Below, one piece after another: positions 35,600 through 47,939 of a DNA stretch of 64,000 nucleotides. Position numbers and translations under genes: made by a program. Numbering within the stretch: position 1 is the stretch's first letter; the number at the start of each line of letters is the position of its first letter. The notes below the pieces were generated by a model. It was not told where the DNA came from and ran no database searches. It worked only from the letters and a program-made list of their open reading frames with translations. The DNA comes from Alligator mississippiensis (taxonomy: Eukaryota; Chordata; Crocodylia; Alligatoridae). The stretch lies in the NCBI RefSeq assembly GCF_030867095.1, contig NC_081824.1, forward strand, positions 119,668,162 to 119,732,161, in the 5' to 3' direction.

Positions 35600-36715
35600 A
35601 TAGACCAGTTTCTGATCACTTCCACCGGTAAAAGTATAATGTCTGTACCTGGCCCAAGTGTGCCCATCCAGCTGCACATATGCCCTCTTGCTCCCTATAC
35701 ATGGAAGTTTTTCAATCCCCTGTAAAGTGTAGCTTAAATTTAGGGAAGCACCTACTGGGACTTTTCAGTCCTCAAAGCTGAGAGCAGCTCCAATAGTAGC
35801 TTTCTAGGCCACTAGTACAGATGTTAAAAAAGCCCAAGGTGGAAGCAGTTTGTTTTGTTCTTTACTCTAAGTGCCTGGGTTTGGTCAGGAGCAAACAGAA
35901 CATACATTCACCCTTGTGAAGGGGAGGGGATGGCACACAGCCTGCCTGCACTGGCTGAGGCCAGCAAGTTTGGGGCACTTTCACCTGCCTCCCAGCAGCT
36001 AGGCCACCCCTGACCAGCCAGCACAGCCCCTCTCCCCAGCTCCACCTCCCCCAGCAGCTGGTTGTCAGTGACAGCTGGGCGGGGGGGGGGTGGGGAGCAG
36101 CCCCCCACACAGCTGTGCTGGCTCGGGGTGGGGTGGGGTGGGGTGGGGTGGGGGGAGCTGGGGCCAGACCCACATGGCAGGGGCCTCTGCCACTGGTGCT
36201 GACTGGCTGCTGCTGATAGCTGTGTGGCTCCTAGCCGCAACTCCTGCCTGTGCTACAGCTCTGCTGCCTGCCCTGCTGCACCATGGACCTTCTCGGGACC
36301 AGGCTGGACACATACACACATACCCAGCCTGTATAAAGATAGAAAAATACAGAGCTAGAGATGGTCCCTTCTCCCCCCCCCCAGCCTTTGGCTGACAGCT
36401 CAGAGCACCCAGGTGCGAGTGGATTTCCAGCACTCCTCCATGTTGTGGGGGCGAAGAATGAGTGGGGGCTGCAAACGCTGGGATGCCTGCAGACTGTGAC
36501 TTATCTCAAGTTGGGAGGGGATTTGGTACAGAAGTTCAATAGACCAGTCTAACCTAAATCATTTAAGTCTGACAATATATCCAGCCAGGTCTATTTAGAT
36601 TGGGATTCACCATTTTTAAACCAGTCTTTGTGCAGAGAATGTCTACTCAGTTATGGGCATAGACCAGTTTTTGAGCATTTATACTGGTATACATGTAATG
36701 TCTGTACCAGGCCTA
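35600..36715. mobile_element. Unclassified repeat between 54-bp direct repeats
   Basis: 35600-35653 (ATAGACCAGTTTCTGATCAC ... AATGTCTGTACCTGG) and 36659-36712 (ATAGACCAGTTTTTGAGCAT ... AATGTCTGTACCAGG) are diverged direct repeats about 1.06 kb apart. The interior is GC-rich and includes a GGGGT run at 36125-36155. Open frames on both strands in the interior are low-complexity and not convincing. A short LTR-like or composite element is possible. Confidence 0.4.
36124..36155 (+). repeat. (GGGGT)n run, G-quadruplex candidate
   Basis: Five or more consecutive GGGGT units on the + strand, enough for a four-tier G-quadruplex. Confidence 0.8.
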
Positions 36716-36719
36716 TATG

Positions 36720-38560
36720 ACTAAAGAGAAGGAGAGGGAGACCAAGAGCCAGCCCTTTTTTGCACATGGAGGGATAATGAAGTCGAGTTGGTCTAGATTC
36801 TTAGGCATATGTTTCTTTAGCTTATGACCCTGGTGTCAAAATTGTAGCAGCTGCTTCTCTCTCTTTGCACCCAAGACTTCTGTGGGGTGCCTAGGGAGAC
36901 GGGCCAAGCTCCATCAGCCTCCTACTGCAAGTATGATTGCCAGTCCCTCTGGAGGAGGAAAGTAGAGAAGGCAGCCAGGAGGGAGGAGGGGGGGAGAAGG
37001 GGATTTTTGCCCTGGCAGGTCTGAAAATCACCTTTTAATCTTCTCATCTCATCAGGAAGTGCCTACAGCAGGGACTAGAACTGTGCTATGGGCAGTAAAA
37101 CTGAGCAGTTTTAGCAACTGTTACTACAAACGCCCACTAATGTCTTAATTCTTTGTTGTATCATTTTGGCACAATACATATTGCATTTTTTTTAATTAGA
37201 TTGAGTAGTTATGGATGAAAATGTATATATTTATTTTATTTCTGTCTCACCCTTTATAAAAAAAAGGCTCAGAGCTCACAAATAAAAAAAAGCAGAGAAA
37301 TCATTAAAACAAATAAAGAATTAAAATAAAATAGTAAATGATAAAACCAATGTCCCAAATAAAAGAACTTTCAGTTATTCCAGAAATCCATCAACTAGAA
37401 GGCTTATTCTGTAGCTCTCAAAGGGGATTCTTGAGCAGGAGTTGATTATTTATGAGTTAAGCCATGGGTGTGTGTGTTCTCTCTCAGCTTTCAGATACCT
37501 TCACCTCCATAGAAACAGGCATCAAGATAAGATCACCAAATAAATGAGGTGCTAAATTCCACTCTATTTAGATTTACAGTATTTAGTGTTTATAGAGACC
37601 TTGAACTGAATTTAAACTTCTGTCATCTTATTCTGTATTCTTTATAACAGATTACCTGCTTGTATTATGAATGCCAACAATCTAGCTATCAATATTGTGG
37701 GTTTATCACAATTTATATGAGAACATTTATTTTCATATTCTATTATTTTCCACTTGTATTTCCACAGTGTAAATGTATTATGTGTTTGCATAATGTAAAT
37801 GTATGATGATTTTGATTTATTTCCATAATTTAAATAACCCTTATTCATCAGGACTTTTCCTGTTCTACTGTTTACAGAGTTTCTTAATATCTTAATAAAA
37901 ATAATGTACATAGCTGTTTCTAGACATTATGTTAGCAAGTCATCTAAAAATACTTTCAGTATATAGTTTTAGCCCATCTATAACAAAGAATGATGTTTAG
38001 CATGTTAATGAGGTCAATAGAAATAGAATGTAGTGAGTTTTAAGCATATGGAAAGGAATAGGGGTTTAATTTTATATTCATAGCACTCTGTTGTTTTGAA
38101 CTGGGTGAAATAGGGACAAGTAGTTGCATGAAGAAGAGCAAACATCTTCGTTCTCAAGACATATTAGGAAATTCTAAAGAAAGCATTCAGGACTGCCTGG
38201 AAATCCCCTGGATTTGTCTTCATAATCTTTTGGGTTGAATTCTAGGACAAGGAGTAAGAGGGAAAAGTGCAGAAGGATGGCTACAGTTACCATATGTTGC
38301 ATTTTTGCCATCCCTGGACAGTTGGAAGTTAGACTCCCATGTCTCAGACATACCAGTTCTAGCACATCTCCATGCTAGAAGGGGAGTATGAAACAAGAAC
38401 TATATTACACACACACAAACACACCTTCATCTCCCCTCAAAAACTAAACAGCTTCATATGTATCTCTGTGATGCTGAATAAATCACTTAGGCCCAGATCC
38501 TAAGCAGGTATTTAGCTACCTAAGTCTTCAGAAATCAGTGGGGTTAGACACCTAAATACC
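36720..38560. other. Intergenic, no gene seen
   Basis: AT-rich, no recognisable gene or well-defined transposon. Confidence 0.5.
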
Positions 38561-38939
38561 TTTGAATGTATGGGATTCACCTTTCAATTAAACCATATGC
38601 ACATGCTTCTCCAGAGAGGCAGTGGGGGAGGGAACAGGGTTGAGTTACCCCAGACCCTTCCCCACAATGTGCCCCAAGGTGCACAGGTAGCTGCTGCTGG
38701 GCACAGAGCCTGGGCTGCTTGCACTTTTCCCACCCTGTGCCACAAGGCACGTGTGCAGCTACCACTGACCATGGAGTCAAGCCAGGGCTCTGGTCCCCAG
38801 TGTACTGGTTGCAGCCTCCCAGATGCCTGCCACAGCCAGCCTAGGCTCTGGACAGCTGCTGCCTACCTAGAGCCGGGACTGTTTGCAGCAGGGCTTGCAG
38901 CCCAGGCTCTGTGGCTGGTGGCAGCTGCCTAAACTCCAA

Positions 38940-39130
38940 GCCAGCTGTGGCATGCCTACTTGGTTCCCTGGACCCCCTGCCAGCCAAGGCTGGCCCAGCC
39001 CAGCTCAATGTGCTGCAATCTGGATATACGTGTAAACAACATTCCTGGGAGCAATACATTCTGGAGCAATAAGCTCCAGAGTGTATTGCTGCACATTAAT
39101 GGCACATGTAGACATGCCCAGTGTGAACCA
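38940..39130. mobile_element. MITE end fragment
   Basis: GGAGCAATACATTCTGGAGC and AAGCTCCAGAGTGTATTGCT (39048-39087) form an inverted repeat. The edge TGGCACATGTAGACATGCCC resembles the termini of other MITEs in the window. GC-rich sequence to its left (38570-38940) may belong to it. Confidence 0.45.
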
Positions 39131-39179
39131 AATGTAATTCCATTAAACAAAAAACCAAAATCAGACCCTGTTTCTTAAG

Positions 39180-39621
39180 CATTCTAGGGCTTTGTACAGA
39201 CATTACAGCCTAAAGTTTTCTGGGGGGCAAAATGGGAGATCCTTTAATTACTTAGTAATTAGATATGTGCCAGAAGCCTGAGCTAAGATGAGCTGGGGGA
39301 GGGAAGGGCACGATGGGGGGGACAGAGGGGGACCTTGAGGGATTGGTGGAGCTAAAAGGGGGATTTGGGGGGAATCAGAGGGACTAATGGGGTCCTTGGA
39401 AGGATCAAAAGGGTAGTGGGATTTGGGGGGGCCATTGGGAGAATAGGAGGTTAGTGGTCCCCCTTGATGTTTCCAACCCACTCTGATTCTGCAAACTGCT
39501 CCCAGGGCTGGTTTTTTCAGCATTCACCGGTCTGGGAGCCTGATTAAAGTAAATTGAGGTTGGGGGAGGAGCAGGTAGATGGGGGGGGTCGCTTCACGGG
39601 GCGGGGGGTTGGCAGGATCAG
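39180..39621 (+). mobile_element. DNA-transposon relic related to the 47940 element
   Basis: 39505-39590 (TTCAGCATTCACCGGTCTGG ... TTGGGGGAGGAGCAGGTAGA) aligns with 48410-48480 inside the element at 47940-48858 (CTGGCATTCGCCAGTGCTGG ... GAGGGGAAGGCTAGA). The rest is G-rich. It abuts the CR1 at 39622 and may have been split by it. Confidence 0.5.
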
Positions 39622-40870
39622 GTGTCTCTCTCGCTTAGATTAGCCACGGAAATCAAGGACAACAAGAAGTCCTTTTTTAGGTACATAGGGAACAGAAGGA
39701 AAACAAATGGGAGTGTGGGGCCATTGCTCAACAACTCAGGAGAGCTGGTTACCAGTACCCAAGAGAAAGCTGAACTCCTGAATGACAACGTCACCTCGGT
39801 CTTTCACCGGACCAACGGGAAAACAACATCAGGTAAAGTACAGGATAAGCACAGTCGGAATAATCGTTTTCCTACTATTGTCACAGAATTGGTGACCAAT
39901 TTAAAAAGTTAGACATATACAAGTCAGTAGGACCAGATGATCTTCATCCTTGAGTGCTGAAGGAGTTGGCTGAAGTCATTGTGAAACCCCTGGGAAAACT
40001 CTTCCACAACTCATAGCACTTTGGAGAAGTCCCTGAGGACTGAAAGAGGGCCAATGTTGCGCCCATCCACAAGAAAGGCAGGAGGGAGGACCCAGGTAAA
40101 TATAGGCCAATCAGCCCAACTTCCATCCTAGGGAAAATCCAAAAAAAGTTCATCAAGGAGTTTATCTGCAATAAGCTTGCAGAAGGTAAGATTCTGAATG
40201 ACAACCAGCATGGCTTCGTCAAAGGCAGGTGTCTTGCCTTACCAACCTCATCTCCTTCTATGACCAGATAACTCACCACCTGGAGATGAGAGAGCAGGTT
40301 GACATTGTATACCTTGACTTCCAAAAGGCCTTTGATCTAGGATCCCACGATCTCCTCATGAGAAAATTAGAGGATTGTGGGCTTAACTCCAAGACAGTCA
40401 GGTGGGTGAGAAACTGGCTGCAGGATAGGAATCAGAGAATCTTAGTGAACAGATCTGTGTCATCCTGGAGATAAGTTGGCAGTGGTGTCCTGGAGGGGTT
40501 GGTGCTTGGTCCAGTACTTTTCATCATTTTTATTAACGAACTGGATGTGGGGGTGAAGAGCTCACTGGCCAAGTTCGTGGATGACACCAAGTGATGGGCA
40601 AAGATGGTCACACTTGAAGATAGGCTACAGATACAGGCGGGCCTACACAGGCAGAATGGAATCTACCTAGACATGCAGATCGAAGTTGGGCAGATTGGAA
40701 TCTGATGAAGTTCAATGTTGAGAAATGTAAAGTGCTCCACCTTGGGATGAGCAACCCCCAACACAACTACAGGCTTGGTAGCACCAAACTGACTACCACC
40801 ATGAGTGAAAGGGAGTAACAGACCACAGTACGAATATGAGCCGGCAGCACAATGCTGTAGCCAGTAGGCC
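39622..40870 (+). pseudogene. CR1 LINE ORF2 fragment, decayed
   Basis: Translates as CR1 reverse transcriptase with many stops and frameshifts. It begins ATEIKDNKKSFFRYIGNRRK and continues GPLLNNSGELVTSTQEKAELLN, KRANVAPIHKKGRREDPGKYR (about 40045), NDNQHGFVKGRC (about 40198), VDIVYLDFQKAFD (about 40295) and the region near 40580 where FADDTK should be but reads FVDDTK followed by a stop. It ends near 40865 without the typical CR1 3' tail. A dead, older relative of the copy at 56390. Confidence 0.85.
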
Positions 40871-40919
40871 TGTGCAAAGCAGCTAGTATTCGCTCTGGAT
40901 TTGGATTCAGCTGATTTGG

Positions 40920-40958
40920 GGGACAGTGATTCAATTCAGTGATTTGAATCACTGTCCC
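40920..40958. repeat. Perfect 15-bp inverted repeat
   Basis: GGGACAGTGATTCAA (40920-40934) and TTGAATCACTGTCCC (40944-40958) with a 9-nt spacer. The surrounding sequence (GGATTTGGATTCAGCTGATT) is an ATTC/GATT-rich repeat of unknown class. Confidence 0.8.
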
Positions 40959-40999
40959 AAACTGATTTGGCTGAATCTGATTCAGAGATTTGGCCGCAG

Positions 41000-41804
41000 C
41001 CAAATTGGCCGAATTTCCAAAATTGGCCCCATCCCCTGCCAATAATTGGCTCAATATTATCAGTCTTCCTTGCTTTTGGAATTTCTCTGGTATTCCAAGA
41101 TTTATTTAAAAAAAAAGAATGCCAGCAATTTAGCTATCTCAGCAAAATCTTCAAGGACCATTGTGTGCAAATTATCCAGTAGATAGCATTTAACATTCTC
41201 CTTGGTTGCTTATGTACTAATTTTTTTGATATCATATCAGTATACAGAAACACGGCAAAGTTTCCTTTTCTAATTCTTATATTAATAATTTGATCATCTC
41301 AACCTCATAATGGGCCTATGGTTATTATTAAGTTTAAACTTGCCAGCCAGGGATTTTTCCCTGAAGTCAGAGCAGCATTGACATGGAAAAACTAGAAACT
41401 CTTTAACTTGACCCCCTCTAGGGATTTTAATTTTATGATATATTTTTATTATGCAAAGCTGTACAGAAAGGATGACTTGAATGCCCTGTGTGAAATTAAG
41501 TCAATTTTTGAATGGCAGGGAATTTCAAGTACTGTCAACCCAAGTCAAAACTAAACTGGTGACCTACAGTCAAAAGTCTCCCTATTTACCATTTACAATG
41601 TCTTAAGCCATCTAAATCCTCCACTTACCATGACTATATTTGTAAAGATTCAAGGTTACAATGGAAGTAACGCATGTTGGAGATGAAATTTTAATTACTT
41701 AAGCTGAGAAAAATGGTCACTTTAAACATTGCTTTCAAGTTGCTTTCATTACTAGTTCAAAAGTTTTCAGGATAATTTTTTGGTACTGATTTAAAGAAGT
41801 AAGA
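41000..41804. other. Intergenic, no gene seen
   Basis: AT-rich unique sequence, no gene recognisable. Confidence 0.5.
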
Positions 41805-43975
41805 CAGAAGGCTGGGAAGAGATGCACCTTATAGAGTCTATAATATAGACTAAGGGTGCATCTACATGACACAAGAGTGTGTCTACTGCACAGTAGATTA
41901 GTCTAATCCATGTAAATCTGGCTGCTCCGGGGGACAGGAGAGGAGTGGATTCCCAGCTCCCACTTGCTCCCCAAGTCAGCTGGCTCCATTGGTGATGCAT
42001 AGGGGGTACATGCAGGTACATGCACACCCCCTGAGATCAGCCATGCACCCCCTGGAAGTGCCAGCTGTGAAACCGTAACCCCACACTCCATTGGCAATCA
42101 TCCGCTGGTGGACACCCCCCCCCCCCACCCATCAGCGATCTGGTGCCACCCAGATTCGGGAGGCACCAGTCACCCATGCCTGGCTCCATGCCAAGCAGGG
42201 CAGTTGCTGGAGATCCCTGTCCCCCTGTGGCAAAGCAGGGGTCCCTGACCAGCCACAGTGCTAGTTTCCCCACCTGCCTCTGGGCATGCCACCCACCTGT
42301 CTCGTCTGCCATGCCTTGTTGTTATTTAATTGAGGTGTTAATTAAGGTGGGAGGCTGCCCATTCTTGCCCCAATACCAGGGGGCGCTATCTGTGGTGCCA
42401 TTCCTCCCCTACACTGCAGCCCAAGCCTCACAGATGGCATCCAGATGACACAATGCTGCCAGTCTATAGCCAGACCAAGCTTAGGCCTCGTCAGGCCTCA
42501 GACTCGCACACATTCATACCACCCGTATCTCACTAGGGCCTCACATACTCCACCCTCTCTCACAGGGTCTTTCACACCTCAACAACTTGTACTGCCTTGC
42601 TCCCTCTTGGAGCAGGCCCCTTAGGCCATAGGCTTTAGCTAGCTCATACCTTGGGTGGCAGACGTACCATCTATAGGGCCTCTCCCGTGACCCTCACTGG
42701 GGTAGTGCCTAGTCAATTACCCAACCAGGTCTAAGCTTGCCCTGGCCCCTCCTGGGGCAACTTAATAGACTCACACATACTGGGCTCCCAGCCCTCTGGT
42801 TTTCCTCCTCACTGGGGCTTCTTATCTCCACCTCCCCTCACTGGGGCTCCACACACTGCCCTTTCACTGGGGTCTGCTACCCTGTCCAGCTCAGGTGGCC
42901 GTAGCCCTACCTGGCTCTCTGCCCTAGGGCATTATACCCTGTGAGGCTCAGGTGGCCACAGCCATGCCTGGCTCCCTCTCAGGGTCCCTGCAGCCACAGG
43001 ACTCGCAAAGAGCCTGGGCGCTGCTCCAGGTCCCTCTGCTGACCTGGGCCCTGTCTCAGGACTCCCATGAGCCTGGGCTCCCCCTGAACCAATTGAACCC
43101 ACCAGGGATGTGGGAGCTGGGGTTAAGCCACCCCAACCCGCCTTTAACCGGGATGGTAACTGGCCTGGTATTTCCTGGAGACTCCCGCACCACCAGGAGC
43201 CCCACCAGGCCACCCACTCCCAGCAGGGTGCAGTTTTAAGTCATGCCCAAGACCAGGAGCCTCCAAACCATCCCCTACAGCTCCTTTCCTTACCGCCAGG
43301 ATGTTAAATACAGCCTTGAAGCCAGGCAATATTTCTGCCTGCCTCACCAACAGGGAACTGCTCTGTTTATATAGGTGGCCAGAGATCTAAAATGGCCACC
43401 ACAATCAAGCACCTGCTGGCTGCTTGGCTCAGCTCTTAAAGTGGCAGGCACCAACAGTTCCCTGCCACACACCCCCACCCCCAACCGGCAGGAGGCTTGC
43501 CCACAGCTGCCCCATACCCAGGACAGTTCCCAGCAACCCCCTGCCAGACAGGGAAGCCCTACCCAGGTGGAGGCTTGCTGGCACCTGTGTGCGCAGATGA
43601 GCAGGGGGCCAAAAGAACTCTGCCCACTGCAGGGGCAGCTCTCTCCCAGCCCTGTGCACATCAGGTCCCCTCCCAATATGCACAGGGCCACCAGGAGACA
43701 GCTGCCACTGCAGCCAGCAGAGCATTCATGACCCCATGCTTGGAGCTCCCCCTAGCTGCTGCAGGGGGGCAGAGCAGAGTGGGAGCAAATCTGCTTCCAA
43801 GAGAGAGCACATGCAAACATGCTCCTGGGTGGGCTTACTATGCAGTATTTTACTGCGCAGTAAGCCTACTTCAAGCTAATAGCATGTGTAGATGCACCCT
43901 AAATGAATCCAAGGTAGTCTTTAAGGTGCACCTCTACCCTGGTTTCTGCCTGACTTCAAACTAACGTGATTAACT
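41805..43975. mobile_element. 2.05-kb DNA transposon relic inside inverted Penelope-like tails
   Basis: AGGGTGCATCTACATG at 41853-41868 and CATGTGTAGATGCACCCT at 43883-43900 are terminal inverted repeats of a 2.05-kb element. Outside them, 41805-41850 (AGACAGAAGGCTGGGAAGAG, inverted) and 43915-43970 (GTGCACCTCTACCCTGGTTT, CTGACTTCAAACTAACGTGA) are opposite-facing Penelope-like tails, so the transposon seems to have landed between inverted ends. The interior is GC-rich and has a duplicated CTCAGGTGGCC block (42891 and 42945), a CTCF-like site (42375-42389) and a TTTATATAGG box (43366). I see no transposase. Confidence 0.6.
42375..42389 (+). promoter_or_regulatory. CTCF-like motif within transposon
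   Basis: ACCAGGGGGCGCTAT is a near-consensus CTCF core. It lies inside the repeat, so copies elsewhere may carry it too. Binding is inferred. Confidence 0.45.
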
Positions 43976-46151
43976 CCCTCTCTCTGCTTAAAGAAATAAG
44001 AATCACTTTGTACATAGAACAAAGCTGCAGAACAGTAATGCAAACTATACCTGTCTCTACTAAAAAAACAGGGAAATTAAGTGCTGGTAGATTAGGCGTT
44101 GGTGTTCTGTACTAAATCCATGTCATAGCAAAGTTCTAACCTTTGGAAAAGGTATAAAACAAAAAACAAAATTACTAATTAATTTTTGGTTGTGCACTGT
44201 GAGTATTCTGTAAGTATTTAGTACACATAGTATAGTAGCCAGTGGGAATGCTACTCCTGCTCAAATTGGTCTCCTATTGATTCATACAGTCTATTTTCGA
44301 TCCAAAGTGAAACAAGAACAGTGACTTAAGAGTTGCTAAATCTACTGATGGTGTAATGAGACTAAGATTTGCCATAATTTAGTAAACTTTTTGATACAGC
44401 TAATCCAGTACCTTTCTTTCCTTCGAATGATGGCCTGCACTGTAGCGGTCTATTTCTGGCATTTGCAATATCACCTTAATACATGGAAATTAAATTTCTT
44501 TTGTTTTTGGAAAAAAAAAAGACCTATATAATGCATTTAATCAGTTAAGTAATGCTGTACATAAGGAATAAACAGTATCTTGGAGCCCAGTACAAGTATA
44601 TCACTTGAATCAGTATGGGCTAACAAGCAGTCATTTTTCTTGTTGCAGTATAACATTATTAGTAAGAGAAATATTAGACCATATTAGTGACATTAATAGC
44701 TAACATGCAATCAAAGGTCTTTGAAAAACAAATAACATTATCATTTGCCAAGGCTTTTGGCTTAAAGAGTGATGAGGAACGTCTCTCTGAAGTCTGAGAG
44801 CAGGGAATTTCCAGCATATCTTTCAATCTTTTATATTAAATCTTTTTTAAACTAAGGTTTAGCTAACAGCTATATGGTTGGCTAGGACAGACTGCTTCCA
44901 AACATGAGGGAACAGATGGCAGGGACTTTTCTATTTAGTCACAGGTCTACCTTAGGGCAAGGTTGTTATTCCATTATTGTTATCTAATCATTCATTTCTG
45001 AGTGCAGAAAAGTACATTCCCAATATCAATTACATGCTAAAAAACAAATCACATCTCCTTAGCAAAATAACATACAGCTCTAATAGTGAACCCCCAAATG
45101 AGATGCAACTGTGCTATGCTAGCAGTATAGCAAAATATCAGATTGTGTTCATCATCTAGGAATAAAATAATTAGCCATGTATTGTGTTTCTTTCCAGGAT
45201 TTATGATCCTGTTAAAATATATACACTTTTCCTTCACTAAATAAAAATATGAGATGAATATTTCACTTTATATTAATCAATTAGAAACTCATTCAGAAAA
45301 TCAAAAATAAAATGGCACCTTCAATCTGTGAATGTTTTGTGAAAGAAAGAACTGCTGGTTTAGGTCTCACTAGGACTGCTTCTGTCTCCCCTATGCAGTG
45401 TTATGGCAGAATGTTTTTGCATTCTCCTCCTTTGAATAGCAAACGAACTTGAAAGGCAAAGGTGATAAAACAAAACCATCTTTAGAAATCACTTTTTTTT
45501 TTTTTTTTACTATTTCAGTTTTAAAAATACTACTGTATTCTTTAAGGAGGATTGACATTTTAACATTACTTCCCATTTCATCTGTTATTGTCAAATAGGT
45601 AAATGTGGCTATTTTAACGTCTTGGAAAGAAGCACTTTCAATAGTCTTTTAGAACTAACTTCATAACTATCCTGAATGTCTTCATGTTCTCCAAAATCTC
45701 AGTGGAAGGTATATTCTTTGTCTCTTCCCACTGCATTTTCTATGTTAAGAAGAAAGCTAACTATGTCTTTTTGGTTTTGTTATTGTTGTATGTTATCTAC
45801 ACTTTAAAAAAAAAAGCTTTTTATTGGAAAAATGCCAGTTTGTCAAAATTAGACATTTCCCCAGGAAATAGTATGCTTTGGTGATTTTTTTCCAACTTAA
45901 AAATTTATTGAGAGAGGTTTCAAAATAACTGGAATCTTTTGCTACTTTTGAAGTGAAGTATTGTGGTTTTCCCATTTAAGATATTTGAATCTGCACTAAA
46001 AATATTTTAATATTAGAAATGGATAAAAGAAAGACTGAACTTAAATGAACTTCCCATATGATTTTTCAATATACGATCTCATTATTTTTCATGGAACAAG
46101 CAAACCATGCTCCAGTTTAATTTAGGAACTGATGGGAGGCATTGTTAAAAG
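43976..46151. other. Intergenic, no gene seen
   Basis: AT-rich DNA; poly-A at about 44510 and poly-T at about 45491. No gene or clear transposon. Confidence 0.5.
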
Positions 46152-46400
46152 TGACTACAGCTATGTCTATATGATAAATTTACCCTGTCCAGAGAGGTGC
46201 CCTCAAACATGCCATACCACTACTGGGCAGCCTCCAATGTTGTGGGATAATTAGCACAAAGGCAGGCTAATTGACACCGTTACTCAACATGAGAATGTGA
46301 CTACAGTGCTCCTGGTTAGGAGGTAGCCCATACTGAGCAGCACAGTATATTTGAGGGCACAAGACTAGGCAGCGCACATTTACTTTGTAGACATGGTTTA
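46152..46400. mobile_element. ~250-bp MITE
   Basis: CTATGTCTATATGATAAATT at the left and the complement of CACATTTACTTTGTAGACAT at the right form inverted termini over about 22 bp. The inner segments GAGAGGTGCCCTCAAACATG and ATTTGAGGGCAC are also inverted. No coding capacity. Confidence 0.65.
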
Positions 46401-47939
46401 AATGAATTGGGTATATAAACTCCCATATCTGTTTGACTGAAGAGAGATGCCACGCTCACTTAGACACTTGAAGATTTCAGCTTCTTGAAAATATTAGTCT
46501 TACTGTGGCAGGCTTTTCTTTCTATTGTTTCTTCAGTGTATGATCCCACATCTTATAGCCAAATTACATGTTATTGATCCCAATAAGTGTGCTGCATTGC
46601 TCTTCATACTATTAAACTTCATTCCATTATTAATGCTTCACTCCACGGGGTTATGTACATTTTCCTGTATAATAATCTAGGCTTCCTCCATCTTGTTACT
46701 ACTCCATTTTGGCATCTTCAAATTTCATAAGCATCCATCCAGTTCCTACACCAAGGTTGCTAATGAAAATGAAACAGATGGGCCCCCAGACTGATCCTTA
46801 AGGAACACCTCTAGTCTCCAGTCTGATAACTCCTGTGAGAACTTCAGTTAATAACTTCAGTATAACATTTAAATGTGACAGGTTGGTGCATGCCACATTG
46901 CTAAACCTGGCTCAGAGCAAATGCAAGCAGAATAGCGATGAGAACATCTCGCTGCTAGAGCTGATGACATTTTTTAAACTTTGAAATGTCAAATATGTGT
47001 TTCCATATTTTAATGTTCATGAAAAAGGGGAGAAATATTTAATTTTAAGAATTTTTAATCTGTATATGTTTAGCTGAAAATTTTCAGGTTTTAAAATTTC
47101 AGCAATAATAAAAACAGGAGGAACCGAAAAATGTTTCTGTTTTTTTCTTCCCATTTTCTGAGATTTCTCTGCTGTGTGCCATTGCAAGTTTTCATGTATG
47201 TAAACACAAGGTACTATGAGCACCTTGTTCGTAATGCCAAAAACCTCACTGAACAGTACATTATCCTTTCCTATTCACCCAGTTCTGTGTCATTAAAGAA
47301 CTGGATGAATGGGAAAGGATCATATTTCCAGAGGACAAAAAAGATACAAAACAAGTAACACAATTTATTTCAAATGAGAGGAAAAAACAGGTGTTGTTTA
47401 TGCCAGTATTACTCCTAGATGAAAGTTTAACAAATGGAAATAAGTGACTTCACTGACCAAACCTTCAGCTTTCTTGTTTTGTCTACTCATGGCCTTTGTG
47501 CTCACCAAAAGTCAGAAAGAAAACAGAAAACAGAGAGCATTCAGTACTGTCATACACTGAGATAGCAACAATCAGAGAATAACCCAACCTTCCTGGAACA
47601 GGTAAAAGCTGGTTTTCCACTGGGGAAGGAGAAAGAATAGCTCCCCGCTCCTACCTTTTGGCCTTAGACAGAGACCAAACATGAACAAACTGAAGGAAAA
47701 GGTCATCTTTAAATATGTCAACATAAAGAGAAAAGGAAACAATGACATCCCATTAAATAATGAGATCTTCCATTGTGTTAAGAAATGAATCTCTCTGGTT
47801 TATTGGTGTTTTTGACTTGGTCTTTTGTTTGTTGGTACAGGGGGATATTTTTGTGAAGTTTCCTAAAGATGGGGATCTTTTGCCCATTGGTGTGATACTC
47901 CTTCAAACCAGCAGAGATACTTCTTCCTGTTTCCATCAG
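46401..47939. other. Intergenic, no gene seen
   Basis: AT-rich, no gene recognisable. Confidence 0.5.

Noticed and set aside
35862..36433. Overlapping ORFs of 100-122 codons
   Set aside because: They cover GC-rich repeat sequence including the GGGGT run, with low-complexity Pro/His peptides on one strand and Gly/Trp on the other.
42037..43964. Frames up to 155 codons on both strands
   Set aside because: They lie in the GC-rich interior of a transposon with terminal inverted repeats and resemble no transposase or other protein.
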